From contig DAIMZH010000002.1 of NCBI GenBank assembly GCA_036734105.1, positions 62,001 through 126,000 of the forward strand: 64,000 nt of DNA, given 5' to 3'. Below the pieces are notes generated by a model. It saw only the letters and a program-made list of their open reading frames with translations, was not told the DNA's origin and searched no databases. Below, in pieces: positions 52,295 through 61,208 of the stretch. Both the position numbers and the translations under genes were made by a program. The stretch is from Azoarcus_F sp036734105 (GTDB lineage: Bacteria; Pseudomonadota; Gammaproteobacteria; Burkholderiales; Rhodocyclaceae). The number at the start of each line of letters is the position of its first letter. The stretch's first letter is position 1.

Positions 52295-53374
52295 TCAGGC
52301 GCGGGTGTCCGACACCTGAAACGACATAGGTTGCGGCCCTGCAGCATCTGCCAGTTGTCGGGTGATCAGGGCCGCCGGCGCTTCCAGACAACCGCTGACA
52401 TTCTGACCAGCCCACAAGGGTGAAAAATCGCTGCTGCCTTGGCTTTCGGCCTTGGCGCGAAGCGCTGTGATGGCCGCTGCGGCCAGCGGAAAGGCGGGAG
52501 TCAATGGGCTGATCGGTCCAAGCTCCCGAATCACACGGTTGACGATGCCGCGCGCCGGTCGCCCACTGAACAGGTTGGTCAAGGTGGTGAGGCGGGCCGC
52601 TTCGCTTTTCAGGGCGCTTCTGTGCAGGCTGCTGGTGGTGGCTTCCGGACACAGCAAGTAGGCAGTGCCAACCTGCACACCGGCAGCACCCAGTGACATT
52701 GCAGCCGCCACGCCAGCGGCGTCGGCAATGCCGCCAGCCGCAATCACCGGCAGCTTTACCGCACGCACGATCTGCGGCACCAAGGCAACGGTGCCAAGCT
52801 GAGTGGCCAGATCCTCCGATAGAAACATGCCACGGTGCCCGCCTGCCTCAAGGCCTTGGGCGATGATGGCATCAGCGCCGTGCTCTTGTAGCCAAAGTGC
52901 TTCTTCTACGGTCGTCGCGGTCGACAGAATCTTTGCGCCCCAGCCGCGCAGTCGCCTGAGCAAATCCGGCGCAGGCAGGCCAAAATGAAAACTGACAACC
53001 GGTGGTTTGAACTCTTCCAGCAGTTCGACGCTTTCAGCGCTGAAAGGCAAACGCCCGGGTCCACCCGGAATTGAATCAACATCGAGCCCGAGCTCGTCAA
53101 AGAACGGTGACAAGACCTGGCGCCAGGCTGTTTCACGTGCGGCATCCGGCACCGGCGCTTGATGACAAAAGAAATTGACGTTGTAAGGGCGCGTGGTCTG
53201 GCGGGTGATTGCCGTCAATTCGGCGCGTAATGCATCCGCGCTCAGCATCGCACACGGGAGCGAACCCAGCCCGCCTGCATTGGAAACAGCTACCGTCAGT
53301 GCATGCCCTTGAACACCCGCCATCGGAGCCTGTATGACTGGTAACTCAATCTTCAACAGCTCGGTCAATCGCAT
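52295..53374 (-). CDS. Nitronate monooxygenase (2-nitropropane dioxygenase family)
   Basis: 359-residue FMN-dependent TIM barrel. The N-terminus IELPVIQAPMAGVQGHALTV and GGLGSLP, then FHFGLPAPDLLRRLRGWGAK, IIAQGLEAGGHRGMFL (the conserved His-Gly), LPVIAAGGIADAAGVAAAMS and GAAGVQVGTAYL phosphate-binding loops are all present. Oxidises alkyl nitronates to carbonyl plus nitrite. Single gene; convergent to the oxygenase with an 81-nt gap. Confidence 0.93.
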   Translation of the reverse strand: MRLTELLKIELPVIQAPMAGVQGHALTVAVSNAGGLGSLPCAMLSADALRAELTAITRQTTRPYNVNFFCHQAPVPDAARETAWRQVLSPFFDELGLDVDSIPGGPGRLPFSAESVELLEEFKPPVVSFHFGLPAPDLLRRLRGWGAKILSTATTVEEALWLQEHGADAIIAQGLEAGGHRGMFLSEDLATQLGTVALVPQIVRAVKLPVIAAGGIADAAGVAAAMSLGAAGVQVGTAYLLCPEATTSSLHRSALKSEAARLTTLTNLFSGRPARGIVNRVIRELGPISPLTPAFPLAAAAITALRAKAESQGSSDFSPLWAGQNVSGCLEAPAALITRQLADAAGPQPMSFQVSDTRA

Positions 53375-53543
53375 GCAAACACCTCCGGTTACAGTGATAT
53401 ACGGTTGTGCCCTGCAAGGCGCAGCGCCTGAAGCGCTTTATCATGGATAGCGATGAACTTTCGCATTGGAAAAACCGAGGCGCATAGCGGTTTTGTACGC
53501 GCTCAGTCTCAAGAGCCACTCAAGTGCGAATGGCTGTCGGTGC

Positions 53544-53936
53544 TCAATCGGCTGTGATAGCAGGCTCGTCTAGTTCAACAACAAGCTCGGCTTCCGGCGC
53601 TTCGGTGCTTTCACGGACAGCCTGGACTGCGCTCAAGCCAGCTTCCTTGATAAGCGCCGCAGCGCCAAGGGTGACATCCAGGATCTTGCGGGCTGCCTCT
53701 TCAGTAGCCACCTTGGCATCGCGTTCGACTGGCTCTGGCGGTGTCACAGCAGCATCAGGTGTTTCGGCCACTGTCTGTTCGTCTGGCGAAACCGAAGCTG
53801 ACTGTTCGATCACAACAGGTTTGTGCGCGGCGTGGTCGGCCTGCGCGAGTTGCAAACTGTCGCCCGGTTTATCCACGGCACAAGCCGACACCGTCATCCC
53901 GAAGATTACGACCGCAAGGGTCGTTGCCCAATTCAT
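53544..53936 (-). CDS. Putative lipoprotein
   Basis: 130 residues. Signal peptide MNWATTLAVVIFGMTVSAC has a lipobox VSAC at residues 16-19 with the lipidated Cys19. The rest is acidic, Pro/Ala/Glu-rich and probably disordered, ending in VVELDEPAITAD. No family. Start at 53936, preceded by AAGGAAG. Probably anchored to the outer membrane; role unknown. Confidence 0.65.
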   Translation of the reverse strand: MNWATTLAVVIFGMTVSACAVDKPGDSLQLAQADHAAHKPVVIEQSASVSPDEQTVAETPDAAVTPPEPVERDAKVATEEAARKILDVTLGAAALIKEAGLSAVQAVRESTEAPEAELVVELDEPAITAD

Positions 53937-54062
53937 TTCGACTTCCTTTGTCACATTGATTGTTGTTGCGCTTAGGTGACAAAACTATCTTACTGAGTAC
54001 GGAAATCAAGATGAGTTTGCGAAAATACAACATACTGTTGCAATTCTTACACATTCAATGTG

Positions 54063-54086
54063 AAAAAAGCCCGCACTAGCGGGCTC
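54063..54086 (-). terminator. Rho-independent terminator of efp
   Basis: On the minus strand AGCCCGC, loop TAGT, GCGGGCT and then TTTTTT, 29 nt after the efp stop. A 7-bp GC stem with a six-T run is a textbook intrinsic terminator. Confidence 0.9.
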
Positions 54087-54114
54087 CTGGCAACTCTGCT
54101 ACTGGCTGAACAGC

Positions 54115-54672
54115 TTATTTGACGCGGTTTTTGTACTCATCGGTACGCGTGTCGATTTCGATCTTGTCACCGATTTCGACAAAAGCCGGCACCATCAACT
54201 CAAAACCAGTGGAAATCTTGGCAGGCTTGAGCACCTTGCCAGAGGTGTCCCCTTTGACTGCGGGTTCGGTGTAGATGACCTCACGAACCACGGAGTTGGG
54301 CATTTCGACAGAAATGGCGCGGCCATTGTAGAACACCACTTCGCAGGCCAGACCATCTTCGAGATACTTGAGCGCGTCGGTCATGTTGTCGGCTTCGACT
54401 TCGTACTGGTTGTATTCTTCATCCATGAAGACATACATCGGGTCAGCGAAGTAGGAGTAGGTGACCTCCTTGCGATCAAGCATGATCAGCTCGAACTTGT
54501 CATCAGCCTTATACACTGCCTCGGAAGCAGCGCCGGACAGCAGGTTCTTGAGTTTCATCTTGACGACTGCAGCGTTGCGGCCAGACTTGTTGTATTCGGT
54601 CTTTTGCACCACGAGCGGGTCGGCCCCGACCATGATGACGTTACCTGAGCGGAGTTCCTGAGCGGTTTTCAT
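54115..54672 (-). CDS. efp: Translation elongation factor P
   Basis: 185 residues, three beta-barrel domains. Relieves ribosome stalling at polyproline. The domain-I tip is NKSGRNAA with Arg32, the residue rhamnosylated by EarP, rather than the Lys of the beta-lysylated type. MKTAQELRSGNVIMV begins the protein; the start at 54672 is chosen because the longer frame adds 21 unrelated residues. The C-terminal IEIDTRTDEYKNRVK is standard. The earP gene lies just upstream on the same strand, so the two are probably co-expressed. Confidence 0.97.
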   Translation of the reverse strand: MKTAQELRSGNVIMVGADPLVVQKTEYNKSGRNAAVVKMKLKNLLSGAASEAVYKADDKFELIMLDRKEVTYSYFADPMYVFMDEEYNQYEVEADNMTDALKYLEDGLACEVVFYNGRAISVEMPNSVVREVIYTEPAVKGDTSGKVLKPAKISTGFELMVPAFVEIGDKIEIDTRTDEYKNRVK

Positions 54673-54769
54673 GCTGTTTCCTGACGATTGGGCTTGCGGG
54701 CTCTCGATCTGAAGCCTGCTGCTCTCGGGCAACATGCGATGACTCGATACCGCTGTTCATAAAAACCCG

Positions 54770-55933
54770 CTATTTTACAGAGACTTCTTGCAGTTTTACC
54801 AGCGACAGCGCCAAATCGTCGAATTCTGCAAGCCCATCTGCCCACTGTCTTGCGTGCGCGTTGAGCGCTTGCAGCGCAAACCGGAATGCAGGCCATGCCT
54901 GAGCAAGCTTGCCATAGCCGTTCCAAGCCAGGTTGAAGTCGCGCGCTGCGCTGGCCGCACCCGCCTGCAGCCCCGCCAGATAGCGCTCCAGAAAAGCCTC
55001 AAGCTTGACCCGGTGCGCATCATCGTGCTGCTGGTATATGTGCCATACAAGTGGCACGGCAGCCCATTGCGCACGCACGAAAGAGTCTTCGCCGCGCACA
55101 AAGTTGAGCTGGCATGACCACAGCAGCAAGTCGTAATCGCGCTGCGACATGAAGGGCACAACATGTGTCCGCAGACGCCCCTGACTCAGGCATTGGCCGG
55201 CTAACAGATGATGAGTGCCGAAAAAATGCGCAATGTCCGGTAACACCCGGCCACACGGCACGATAAGTTCAATCGGCGTGTCACCACTGGCCCACTCGGC
55301 GAGTAGTTCGCCTAGCTGCGGCTGCTCATAGGCGAACAGCGAAATCCGCATTGCCTCGGGTAGACCGGAATCGACACCCAGACGCTGCAGAAAACGCTGC
55401 TGCGCCGGGGTGTCTCGGCGAAAGTCGTCGCGCTGCGCGAACAAGCCGGGTTCTCTCAACAAGCCACCGCTTTGATGGCTGAAGCCGGGGAAAAAGAAGC
55501 GTTTGCTCAAGCGCAGGCGGGGATGTGGCGAGGCCATCCCATGAAGCTCATCCACCCAGGCCTCGGCGCTGAGATATTCAAGATTGATCCACAACGGTGG
55601 GGTTTGTTGTTGCGCCATGGCGTGCACATAACGCGCTGGCGGATCGCAGGCGAAGGCTTCCACCACAACATCGGCTACCGCCACATCGGGAAAAACTTCG
55701 CTCCATGGGCGTACTTCGACCGAGTCGAAAAACCACGCGCCTTCAACTTCCCGGGCCGATGGGCAAAGTTGCAGAAAGGCCTCTGGAACATCTAACCAAA
55801 GTCTAGGTTGGCAGTTGTGATGCAGCGCCAGATCCCTTGCCAGGCGCCAGCAAACCCCGATATCCCCCATGTTATCCACAAGGCGGCAGAAGATATCCCA
55901 ATGCGTTTTCAGGGGTTTTTTTGTGCTGATCAT
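54770..55933 (-). CDS. earP: EF-P arginine rhamnosyltransferase EarP
   Basis: 387 residues. WDIFCRLVDNMGDIGVCWRL at the N-terminus carries the catalytic Asp region (D13, D20), and NFVRGEDSFVRAQWAAVPLV is the conserved C-terminal sugar-nucleotide site with its Glu. GT-B inverting enzyme that moves rhamnose from dTDP-rhamnose onto EF-P Arg32. Located 98 nt upstream of efp, same strand. The pair defines the EarP type of EF-P activation. Confidence 0.95.
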   Translation of the reverse strand: MISTKKPLKTHWDIFCRLVDNMGDIGVCWRLARDLALHHNCQPRLWLDVPEAFLQLCPSAREVEGAWFFDSVEVRPWSEVFPDVAVADVVVEAFACDPPARYVHAMAQQQTPPLWINLEYLSAEAWVDELHGMASPHPRLRLSKRFFFPGFSHQSGGLLREPGLFAQRDDFRRDTPAQQRFLQRLGVDSGLPEAMRISLFAYEQPQLGELLAEWASGDTPIELIVPCGRVLPDIAHFFGTHHLLAGQCLSQGRLRTHVVPFMSQRDYDLLLWSCQLNFVRGEDSFVRAQWAAVPLVWHIYQQHDDAHRVKLEAFLERYLAGLQAGAASAARDFNLAWNGYGKLAQAWPAFRFALQALNAHARQWADGLAEFDDLALSLVKLQEVSVK

Positions 55934-56165
55934 GGGCGGTGGACAAGTACCATCGATTGCTGTGAATCACTTGTGAATAAAGGGCTTTATCGCTACCTTT
56001 CAAAAAACAGACCACAATTTCGACACAGGTGAACAGGCCGCTTACCCACCTGGTTTTGCTTGCTGAAAAAGCCCGGCCTGACTGCCATTCACCGAGTTAT
56101 CCACAGATTTGCTTCGTACACTAATCTTTATGTTTACTTATTAAAGAGAAAAACAGTAAACAAAA
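55872..56165. other. DnaA-box-like cluster with AT-rich tract (left)
   Basis: Perfect TTATNCACA-type 9-mers: TTATCCACA 55872-55880 (inside earP, coding Val-Asp-Asn), TGTGAATAA 55972-55980 (reverse) and TTATCCACA 56097-56105; a one-mismatch TGTGAATCA is at 55961. A very AT-rich stretch follows (56116-56165). Three perfect boxes in 234 bp is far above chance (about one per 32 kb). Confidence 0.5.
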
Positions 56166-56175
56166 CCTCTGTTCC

Positions 56176-56889
56176 TCATACCGGGTCGAAGTTGTTCAGA
56201 CTGTCGATGTCTTCGGCTTCCAGCCAACGCCACTGCCCGATTTCAAGGTCGGTCGGCAAAACCAGACCACCCACACTGCGACGATGCAAAACCTCGACAC
56301 GGTTGCCTGCCGCAGCCACCATGCGCTTCACCTGGTGGTATTTGCCTTCGGTGACGGTCATCGTGATGTGGTGCGCGTCGTGCCGCACGCAAGCTGCCGC
56401 CTTGATCGAGGCAGGTTCATCGTGCAACTGAACACCGTCCAGCAGCATGGCCAGCATGTCGTCACTCACCTCGTGACGGGTTTCGATGTCGTAAGCCTTG
56501 GGAATGCGTTTTTTGCCAGAGCTCCACTTGTGGATGAACTGACCGTCATCGGACAAAAGCAGTAAGCCAGTGGTGTCGTGATCGAGCCGACCCACGCACT
56601 GCACATCGCGTCGCAGCAGCTCGTATGGCAGCAGCGAAAACACCGATTGATGATGCTGAGGTTTGTGCGAGCACTCCGAATCAACCGGTTTGTTGAGCAT
56701 CAAATAGGCCTTCTCGCGGTAGCGCCACATCACGCCATCGATTTCAAAGTCGAGCTTGTCGGTGTCGATTTCGAGAAAGGGATCTTCAACCACCTCACCA
56801 CCGATCAGAAAGAGACCGGCACGGATGATGGCTCGACATTCCTTGCGGCTACCAAAGCCCTGGGTCTGGAGAATGCGTTCTGCTTTCAT
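56176..56889 (-). CDS. rsuA: 16S rRNA pseudouridine synthase (RsuA family)
   Basis: 237 residues. N-terminal S4 RNA-binding domain MKAERILQTQGFGSRKECRA (1-20 onward); the catalytic Asp is in VGRLDHDTTGLLLLSDDG; GKYHQVKRMVAAAGNRVEVL is the conserved C-terminal motif of the family. RsuA makes pseudouridine 516 in 16S rRNA; RluB/E/F relatives cannot be fully excluded. Start at 56889 (MKAERIL) because the S4 domain begins there. Flanked on both sides by DnaA-box-like sequences. Confidence 0.88.
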   Translation of the reverse strand: MKAERILQTQGFGSRKECRAIIRAGLFLIGGEVVEDPFLEIDTDKLDFEIDGVMWRYREKAYLMLNKPVDSECSHKPQHHQSVFSLLPYELLRRDVQCVGRLDHDTTGLLLLSDDGQFIHKWSSGKKRIPKAYDIETRHEVSDDMLAMLLDGVQLHDEPASIKAAACVRHDAHHITMTVTEGKYHQVKRMVAAAGNRVEVLHRRSVGGLVLPTDLEIGQWRWLEAEDIDSLNNFDPV

Positions 56890-57302
56890 GTTTTCCTTGC
56901 AAAAAGTGTTGGTGAGGTTGCCGATACTACCGCGAAGCCTTGATTGCACCGCCAGGAACTGTGGACAACACGGTATTACAGGTGTGCTGAATGTGCGTAA
57001 GCAGTCAAATGGGTCGTCAGGCTAAAATTTCGACACATTGTCCGCACAGCCAACTCACCGTTTTTCCACCACCTTATCCTTAAGCCAAGGGTTTGAAAAA
57101 TCTCACTAAAAAGGGCTTGTCCACAGATTTAGGTCGACTATTATTATGGTTGTTATTACTTATAAAAACATAATCAAAACAAACACTTCGAACAAAATTC
57201 GGGCTTTCTTCGAAGCGTTTTCCGGGTTACACTCGCGTTTTTCCGAAGCAAGCCTGCGCCGCAGCAACCCAGCTTTGGTGTCAGCCACGGAGCAACAAGA
57301 CC
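56890..57302. other. Divergent AT-rich region with DnaA-box-like sites (right)
   Basis: 413 nt between rsuA (minus) and the DUF1857 gene (plus). It has TGTGGACAA at 56960-56968 and TTGTCCACA at 57117-57125, each one mismatch from the DnaA box, then a 60-nt AT-rich tract (57126-57185). TCCACAGATTT recurs here and at 56100. Promoters for both genes should be here but no clear -35/-10 is resolved. Confidence 0.45.
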
Positions 57303-57773
57303 TTGAATTTTGAACATGTTGTGGTCATCAACGAGCCGGATAACCCGCTGCAGCCCAAGCTGACACGCGAACAGACCTGGTTCGGTTTGCTCTACCGAGC
57401 TGAAGATCCCCGCTTGTTTTTGCCTGGCCTGGAGTCCTGCTCCATCGTCGAACGTAGCCAGACCAGCCTGTTGCGCGATCTCGATTTTGGCAATGTGGTG
57501 ATCAGGGATAGGGTCGAAATCGAACTCTTGCAGGCGGTTACTTTCATCTCCGAGGCTAGTCAGAGTCACGCCGGTGGCAGTTTGCGAATCAGCATTGAAG
57601 AACCATTAACAGACCAGCTCGTGCTGCGGTTCTGCTACAAAACCACTTTGGGCGAGCAGGATTCCGACCCCGATGGTGCTTATGCTGATTTCGTCAAATC
57701 TGCCTATCACCAGTCGGACCTCGACACCGTGCGGGTGATCCGCTTGCTCACCGAAAAAATGACGCGACAGTAG
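57303..57773 (+). CDS. DUF1857 (SRPBCC-fold) protein
   Basis: 156 residues. The run NFEHVVVINEPDNPLQPKLT, TREQTWFGLLYRAEDPRLFL and PGLESCSIVERSQTSLLRDL fits DUF1857, a START/SRPBCC-like ligand-binding family; the C-terminus is AYHQSDLDTVRVIRLLTEKM. It lacks an in-frame ATG near the domain start: the likely initiator is TTG at 57303 with GGAG about 10 nt upstream. Ligand unknown. Followed 68 nt later by rdgC on the same strand. Confidence 0.82.
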   Translation: MNFEHVVVINEPDNPLQPKLTREQTWFGLLYRAEDPRLFLPGLESCSIVERSQTSLLRDLDFGNVVIRDRVEIELLQAVTFISEASQSHAGGSLRISIEEPLTDQLVLRFCYKTTLGEQDSDPDGAYADFVKSAYHQSDLDTVRVIRLLTEKMTRQ

Positions 57774-57841
57774 CCCTGTCCTTGACAGCAATCAGGCTGA
57801 AGCCTTCCGGTTTCAGCCAAGCAGATACGGAACAACGCACT

Positions 57842-58768
57842 ATGTGGTTCAAAAACCTTCAGATTTATCGTTTGCCGCAAAACTGGGCAATGACCGCCGA
57901 AACACTGGAAGAACAGCTTGCGCGCAGGCGCTTTGTGCCTTGCGGTGGTCAGGATCAGGAGACCCGTGGTTGGGTGTCCCCCATGGGAGATGACTTCCTG
58001 GTCCATCGTGTTGCCGGTAACTGGCTGATTTCATTAGGTGTTGAACAACGACTACTGCCTTCATCGGTAGTCAAGCAAGAAGCCGAAGATCGCGCTGAGG
58101 ACATCGCAGCGCAACAGGGCTACAAGCCTGGCCGCAAGCAGATGAAGGAGCTGCGCGAGCAGATCATGCAGGAGTTTTTGCCGCGCGCCTTTACCCGTCG
58201 ACGCAAGATGTTTGCCTGGATTGACCCCGAGGGCGGCTGGTTGTGCATCGACGCGCCCAGCCAGGCGCGGGCCGAAGACATGCTTGAGCTGCTGCGTCAG
58301 ACACTTGATGTGTTGCCGGTGACGCTGCTGCGCACCGAACGCTCCCCAAGCAGCGCCATGGCCGACTGGTTGGCTGGTCACGAGGCACCGGCTGGTTTCA
58401 GCATTGACCAGGACTGCGAGCTGCGCTCTGTCACCGAAGAAAAAGCCGTGGTGCGCTATGTCCGGCACACGCTGGAAGGGGACGAAGTGCGCGGCCACCT
58501 GGAGTCCGGCAAAATGCCCACCCGGCTGGCGCTGACTTTTGATGACCGGGTCAGCTTTGTGCTGACCGAAAAGCTCGAAATCAAGCGGCTGGACTTTCTC
58601 GATGTGGTCAAGGAAAAGGCCGAAGAATCCGGTGCTGAAGATGCCCGCGCGTTGTTCGATGCCGAGTTTTCATTGATGGCGGGTGAGCTGAAATTGCTGC
58701 TGCCGGCAGTGATCGAGGCGCTGGGTGGTGAAATCAAGGTGGCTGAGCCACTGGCCCAAGCTGCCTGA
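57842..58768 (+). CDS. rdgC: Recombination-associated protein RdgC
   Basis: 308 residues, usual length. MWFKNLQIYRLPQNWAMTAE at the start, GWVSPMGDDFLVHRVAGNWL, then ARRMFAWIDPEGG-type segment (TRRRKMFAWIDPEGGWLCID) and VSFVLTEKLEIKRLDFLDVV are conserved. RdgC is a ring-forming double-stranded-DNA binder that limits RecA loading. The ATG at 57842 is chosen because MWFKNL is the invariant start. Nucleoid-associated, no operon partner beyond DUF1857. Confidence 0.96.
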   Translation: MWFKNLQIYRLPQNWAMTAETLEEQLARRRFVPCGGQDQETRGWVSPMGDDFLVHRVAGNWLISLGVEQRLLPSSVVKQEAEDRAEDIAAQQGYKPGRKQMKELREQIMQEFLPRAFTRRRKMFAWIDPEGGWLCIDAPSQARAEDMLELLRQTLDVLPVTLLRTERSPSSAMADWLAGHEAPAGFSIDQDCELRSVTEEKAVVRYVRHTLEGDEVRGHLESGKMPTRLALTFDDRVSFVLTEKLEIKRLDFLDVVKEKAEESGAEDARALFDAEFSLMAGELKLLLPAVIEALGGEIKVAEPLAQAA

Positions 58769-58895
58769 TCTGCCTGTCAGAGTGTGAAATAGGGTTTCGG
58801 TTGGTCCGGGCTTGAACCGGAAGGCAGGCGACACACTAGACTTTAGCCATAACGACAATATCGCCGGGGCAACCCGGCTTGTAAAGGGTTCTGAT

Positions 58896-61169
58896 ATGGC
58901 TAATGACGTCAAGGCAACAACTGCTTATCGCTGGCGGTTTTTTCGCTCGGGTGGTTTCGATCAGGTTCGCATCGACAACGGCGAGGACCTCCGCCACCTT
59001 GGCGAACTTGATCAGAAGCTCTGGTCGGTGCTGGCCTGCCCTACCAGCGGGCTGGAGTTTGATACACGCACCTTGCAAATGCTGGACGCGGACGGTGACG
59101 GGCGCATTCGGGCACCCGAGATCGTCGCTGCTGCGCGTTGGGTGTGCGCGGTGCTGTGCGAGCCGGATGTGTTGTTTTCCGGGGCTTCAGTGTTGCCCTT
59201 GTCTGCCATTGATCATTCCAGCGAAGAGGGCGCACGGATTCTGGCCACCGCCAGGCGGATTCTGGCCATTCTGGACAAGCCGGACGCCGAAGTCATCGAA
59301 TTGGATGATTTTCAGGACAACGCCCGGCTGTATGCTGCCCATCAGTTCAACGGCGACGGCATTGCACCCCCCGCATTGGCCACTGATGCGCGACTTGCCA
59401 GCGCGATACAGTGCATCATCGACACCTTGGGCAGCGTCAGCGACCGCAGCGGTGAGCCCGGTGTGGATCGCGACAAGGTGGACGACTTTTTCGCCCAGGC
59501 CGAGGCCTTGTCACAATGGCGCGCGCTGGCTGACGCGGACCCGGACAATTTGTTGCCACTCGGCGACTCGACAGATTCTGCCGCCGCAGTGGTAGATGCC
59601 GTGCGTGCCAAGGTGGATGACTTTTTCACCCGCTGTCGGCTGGCTGCCTATGACCTGCGAGCGCAGGATGCGCTCAATCCGACTGACACCACCTATGCCA
59701 CCTTTGCTGTCGGCGCGCTGAATGACGAGGCCGAAGCCGTTGCCGCCCTGCCCTTGGCCCTGGTTGGTCCGGACAAGGCGCTTCCGCTCGCAGCCGGTCT
59801 TAACCCGGCGTGGTCCGACATCATTACGCGCTTGCGTGACGAGGTGGTGCAGCCGCTGTTTGGCGTGCGCGATGCGCTGACCGAAACCGACTGGAAGTTG
59901 CTGGCCGAGCGTTTCTCGCGTTATCGCGAATGGCAAACCACCCAGCCAGCCACTGCGCTGACCAGCATTGCAGCGGAGCGCCTGAAGACCATGCTGGCCG
60001 ACGATACCCACGCGGCGCTGCAGGAATTGATTGAGCGGGATCGTGCCGCCGAAACCACCGCATCGCAAATTGAGGCGGTGGAACGACTGGTGCGATATCA
60101 ACGCGATCTGGTGCGTCTGCTGCGCAATTTCGTGTCCTTGACCGATTTTTATGGAGGCCGTGAGAAGGCCATCTTTCAGGTCGGCACGCTCTACCTCGAT
60201 CAGCGCAGTTGCGAACTATGTCTGCGGGTAGTCGATATGGACAGACACACCGCACTGGCACCTTTGTCCGGCACCTATCTGGTCTATTGCCTGTGCCAAC
60301 GCCATGGTGAGGCGTCCATGACCATCGTTGCAGCAATGACTGACGGCGATGCGGATGAGATGATGGTGCCAGGCCGCAATGGCATGTTCTACGACCGCCA
60401 GGGCCGCGACTGGAGCGCCAGCGTGATCAAGGTGATGGAGAACCCGATCAGCGTTCGGCAGGCCTTCTGGTCGCCCTACAAGCGGATTGGGCGGATGATG
60501 GGCGAACAGATGCAGAAGTTTGCGGCGTCGCGCGACAAGGCAGTGGAAGACACAGCGGCCGCACGTGTGGCAGATGCCAGCGCTGGGCCGCAAGCCCCAT
60601 CGACCAATGTTCAGCAGGCATTTGATATTGCCAAATTTGCCGGTATCTTTGCCGCCATTGGGCTGGCACTTGGCGCGCTGGGCACCGCGCTGGCTGCCAT
60701 CATCACCGGTTTTCTGGCCTTGCCGGTGTGGAAAATGCCACTGGTCATTGTCGGCTTGATAGTGCTGGTATCCGGGCCGTCCATGCTGCTGGCCTGGCTC
60801 AAGCTGAGCCAGCGTAATCTGGGGCCGCTACTCGATGCCAACGGCTGGGCGGTCAACACCCGGGCGCGCATCAACATCCCCTTTGGCGCAGCCCTCACCG
60901 GCGTGGCCACCCTGCCCAAAGGTGCCGAGCGCTCCTTCACCGATCCCTATGCCGAAAAACGTACAGCGTGGAAGCGTTGGGTGTTGCTGTTGATCATCGC
61001 GGTGGGCAGTTTCCATGTTTGGCAGCAAGGCTATGTTGAGGCCTTGTTCGGCATGAATGAACAAGCCACGACTGAGGCGATTACTGCGCCTGCCGCAACC
61101 GAACCTGCCCCCAAACCTGCCGAAGCAACAAACCCCGAGCTTGAAGAGGTCGCAGGGACTGAGGAGTGA
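58896..61169 (+). CDS. Large membrane protein with EF-hand-like loop, 757 aa
   Basis: No named family recognised. An EF-hand loop DADGDGRIRAPE lies at residues 64-75 with the D-x-D-x-D-G spacing, and a weaker FNGDGIAPPA near 155. The middle is helical. Three hydrophobic helices occur near residues 590-690 (FAGIFAAIGLALGALGTALA, MPLVIVGLIVLVSGPSMLLA) and one near 690-710 (WVLLLIIAVGSFHVW), then a Pro/Ala/Glu tail. Probably an inner-membrane, possibly calcium-sensing, protein. The start at 58896 is chosen as MANDVKATTAYRW begins the ordered part. It lies 127 nt after rdgC. Confidence 0.65.
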   Translation: MANDVKATTAYRWRFFRSGGFDQVRIDNGEDLRHLGELDQKLWSVLACPTSGLEFDTRTLQMLDADGDGRIRAPEIVAAARWVCAVLCEPDVLFSGASVLPLSAIDHSSEEGARILATARRILAILDKPDAEVIELDDFQDNARLYAAHQFNGDGIAPPALATDARLASAIQCIIDTLGSVSDRSGEPGVDRDKVDDFFAQAEALSQWRALADADPDNLLPLGDSTDSAAAVVDAVRAKVDDFFTRCRLAAYDLRAQDALNPTDTTYATFAVGALNDEAEAVAALPLALVGPDKALPLAAGLNPAWSDIITRLRDEVVQPLFGVRDALTETDWKLLAERFSRYREWQTTQPATALTSIAAERLKTMLADDTHAALQELIERDRAAETTASQIEAVERLVRYQRDLVRLLRNFVSLTDFYGGREKAIFQVGTLYLDQRSCELCLRVVDMDRHTALAPLSGTYLVYCLCQRHGEASMTIVAAMTDGDADEMMVPGRNGMFYDRQGRDWSASVIKVMENPISVRQAFWSPYKRIGRMMGEQMQKFAASRDKAVEDTAAARVADASAGPQAPSTNVQQAFDIAKFAGIFAAIGLALGALGTALAAIITGFLALPVWKMPLVIVGLIVLVSGPSMLLAWLKLSQRNLGPLLDANGWAVNTRARINIPFGAALTGVATLPKGAERSFTDPYAEKRTAWKRWVLLLIIAVGSFHVWQQGYVEALFGMNEQATTEAITAPAATEPAPKPAEATNPELEEVAGTEE

Positions 61170-61208
61170 TGTGAGCCAGCCTGCTTTGCCTCCTTTTATC
61201 AATTGTCT

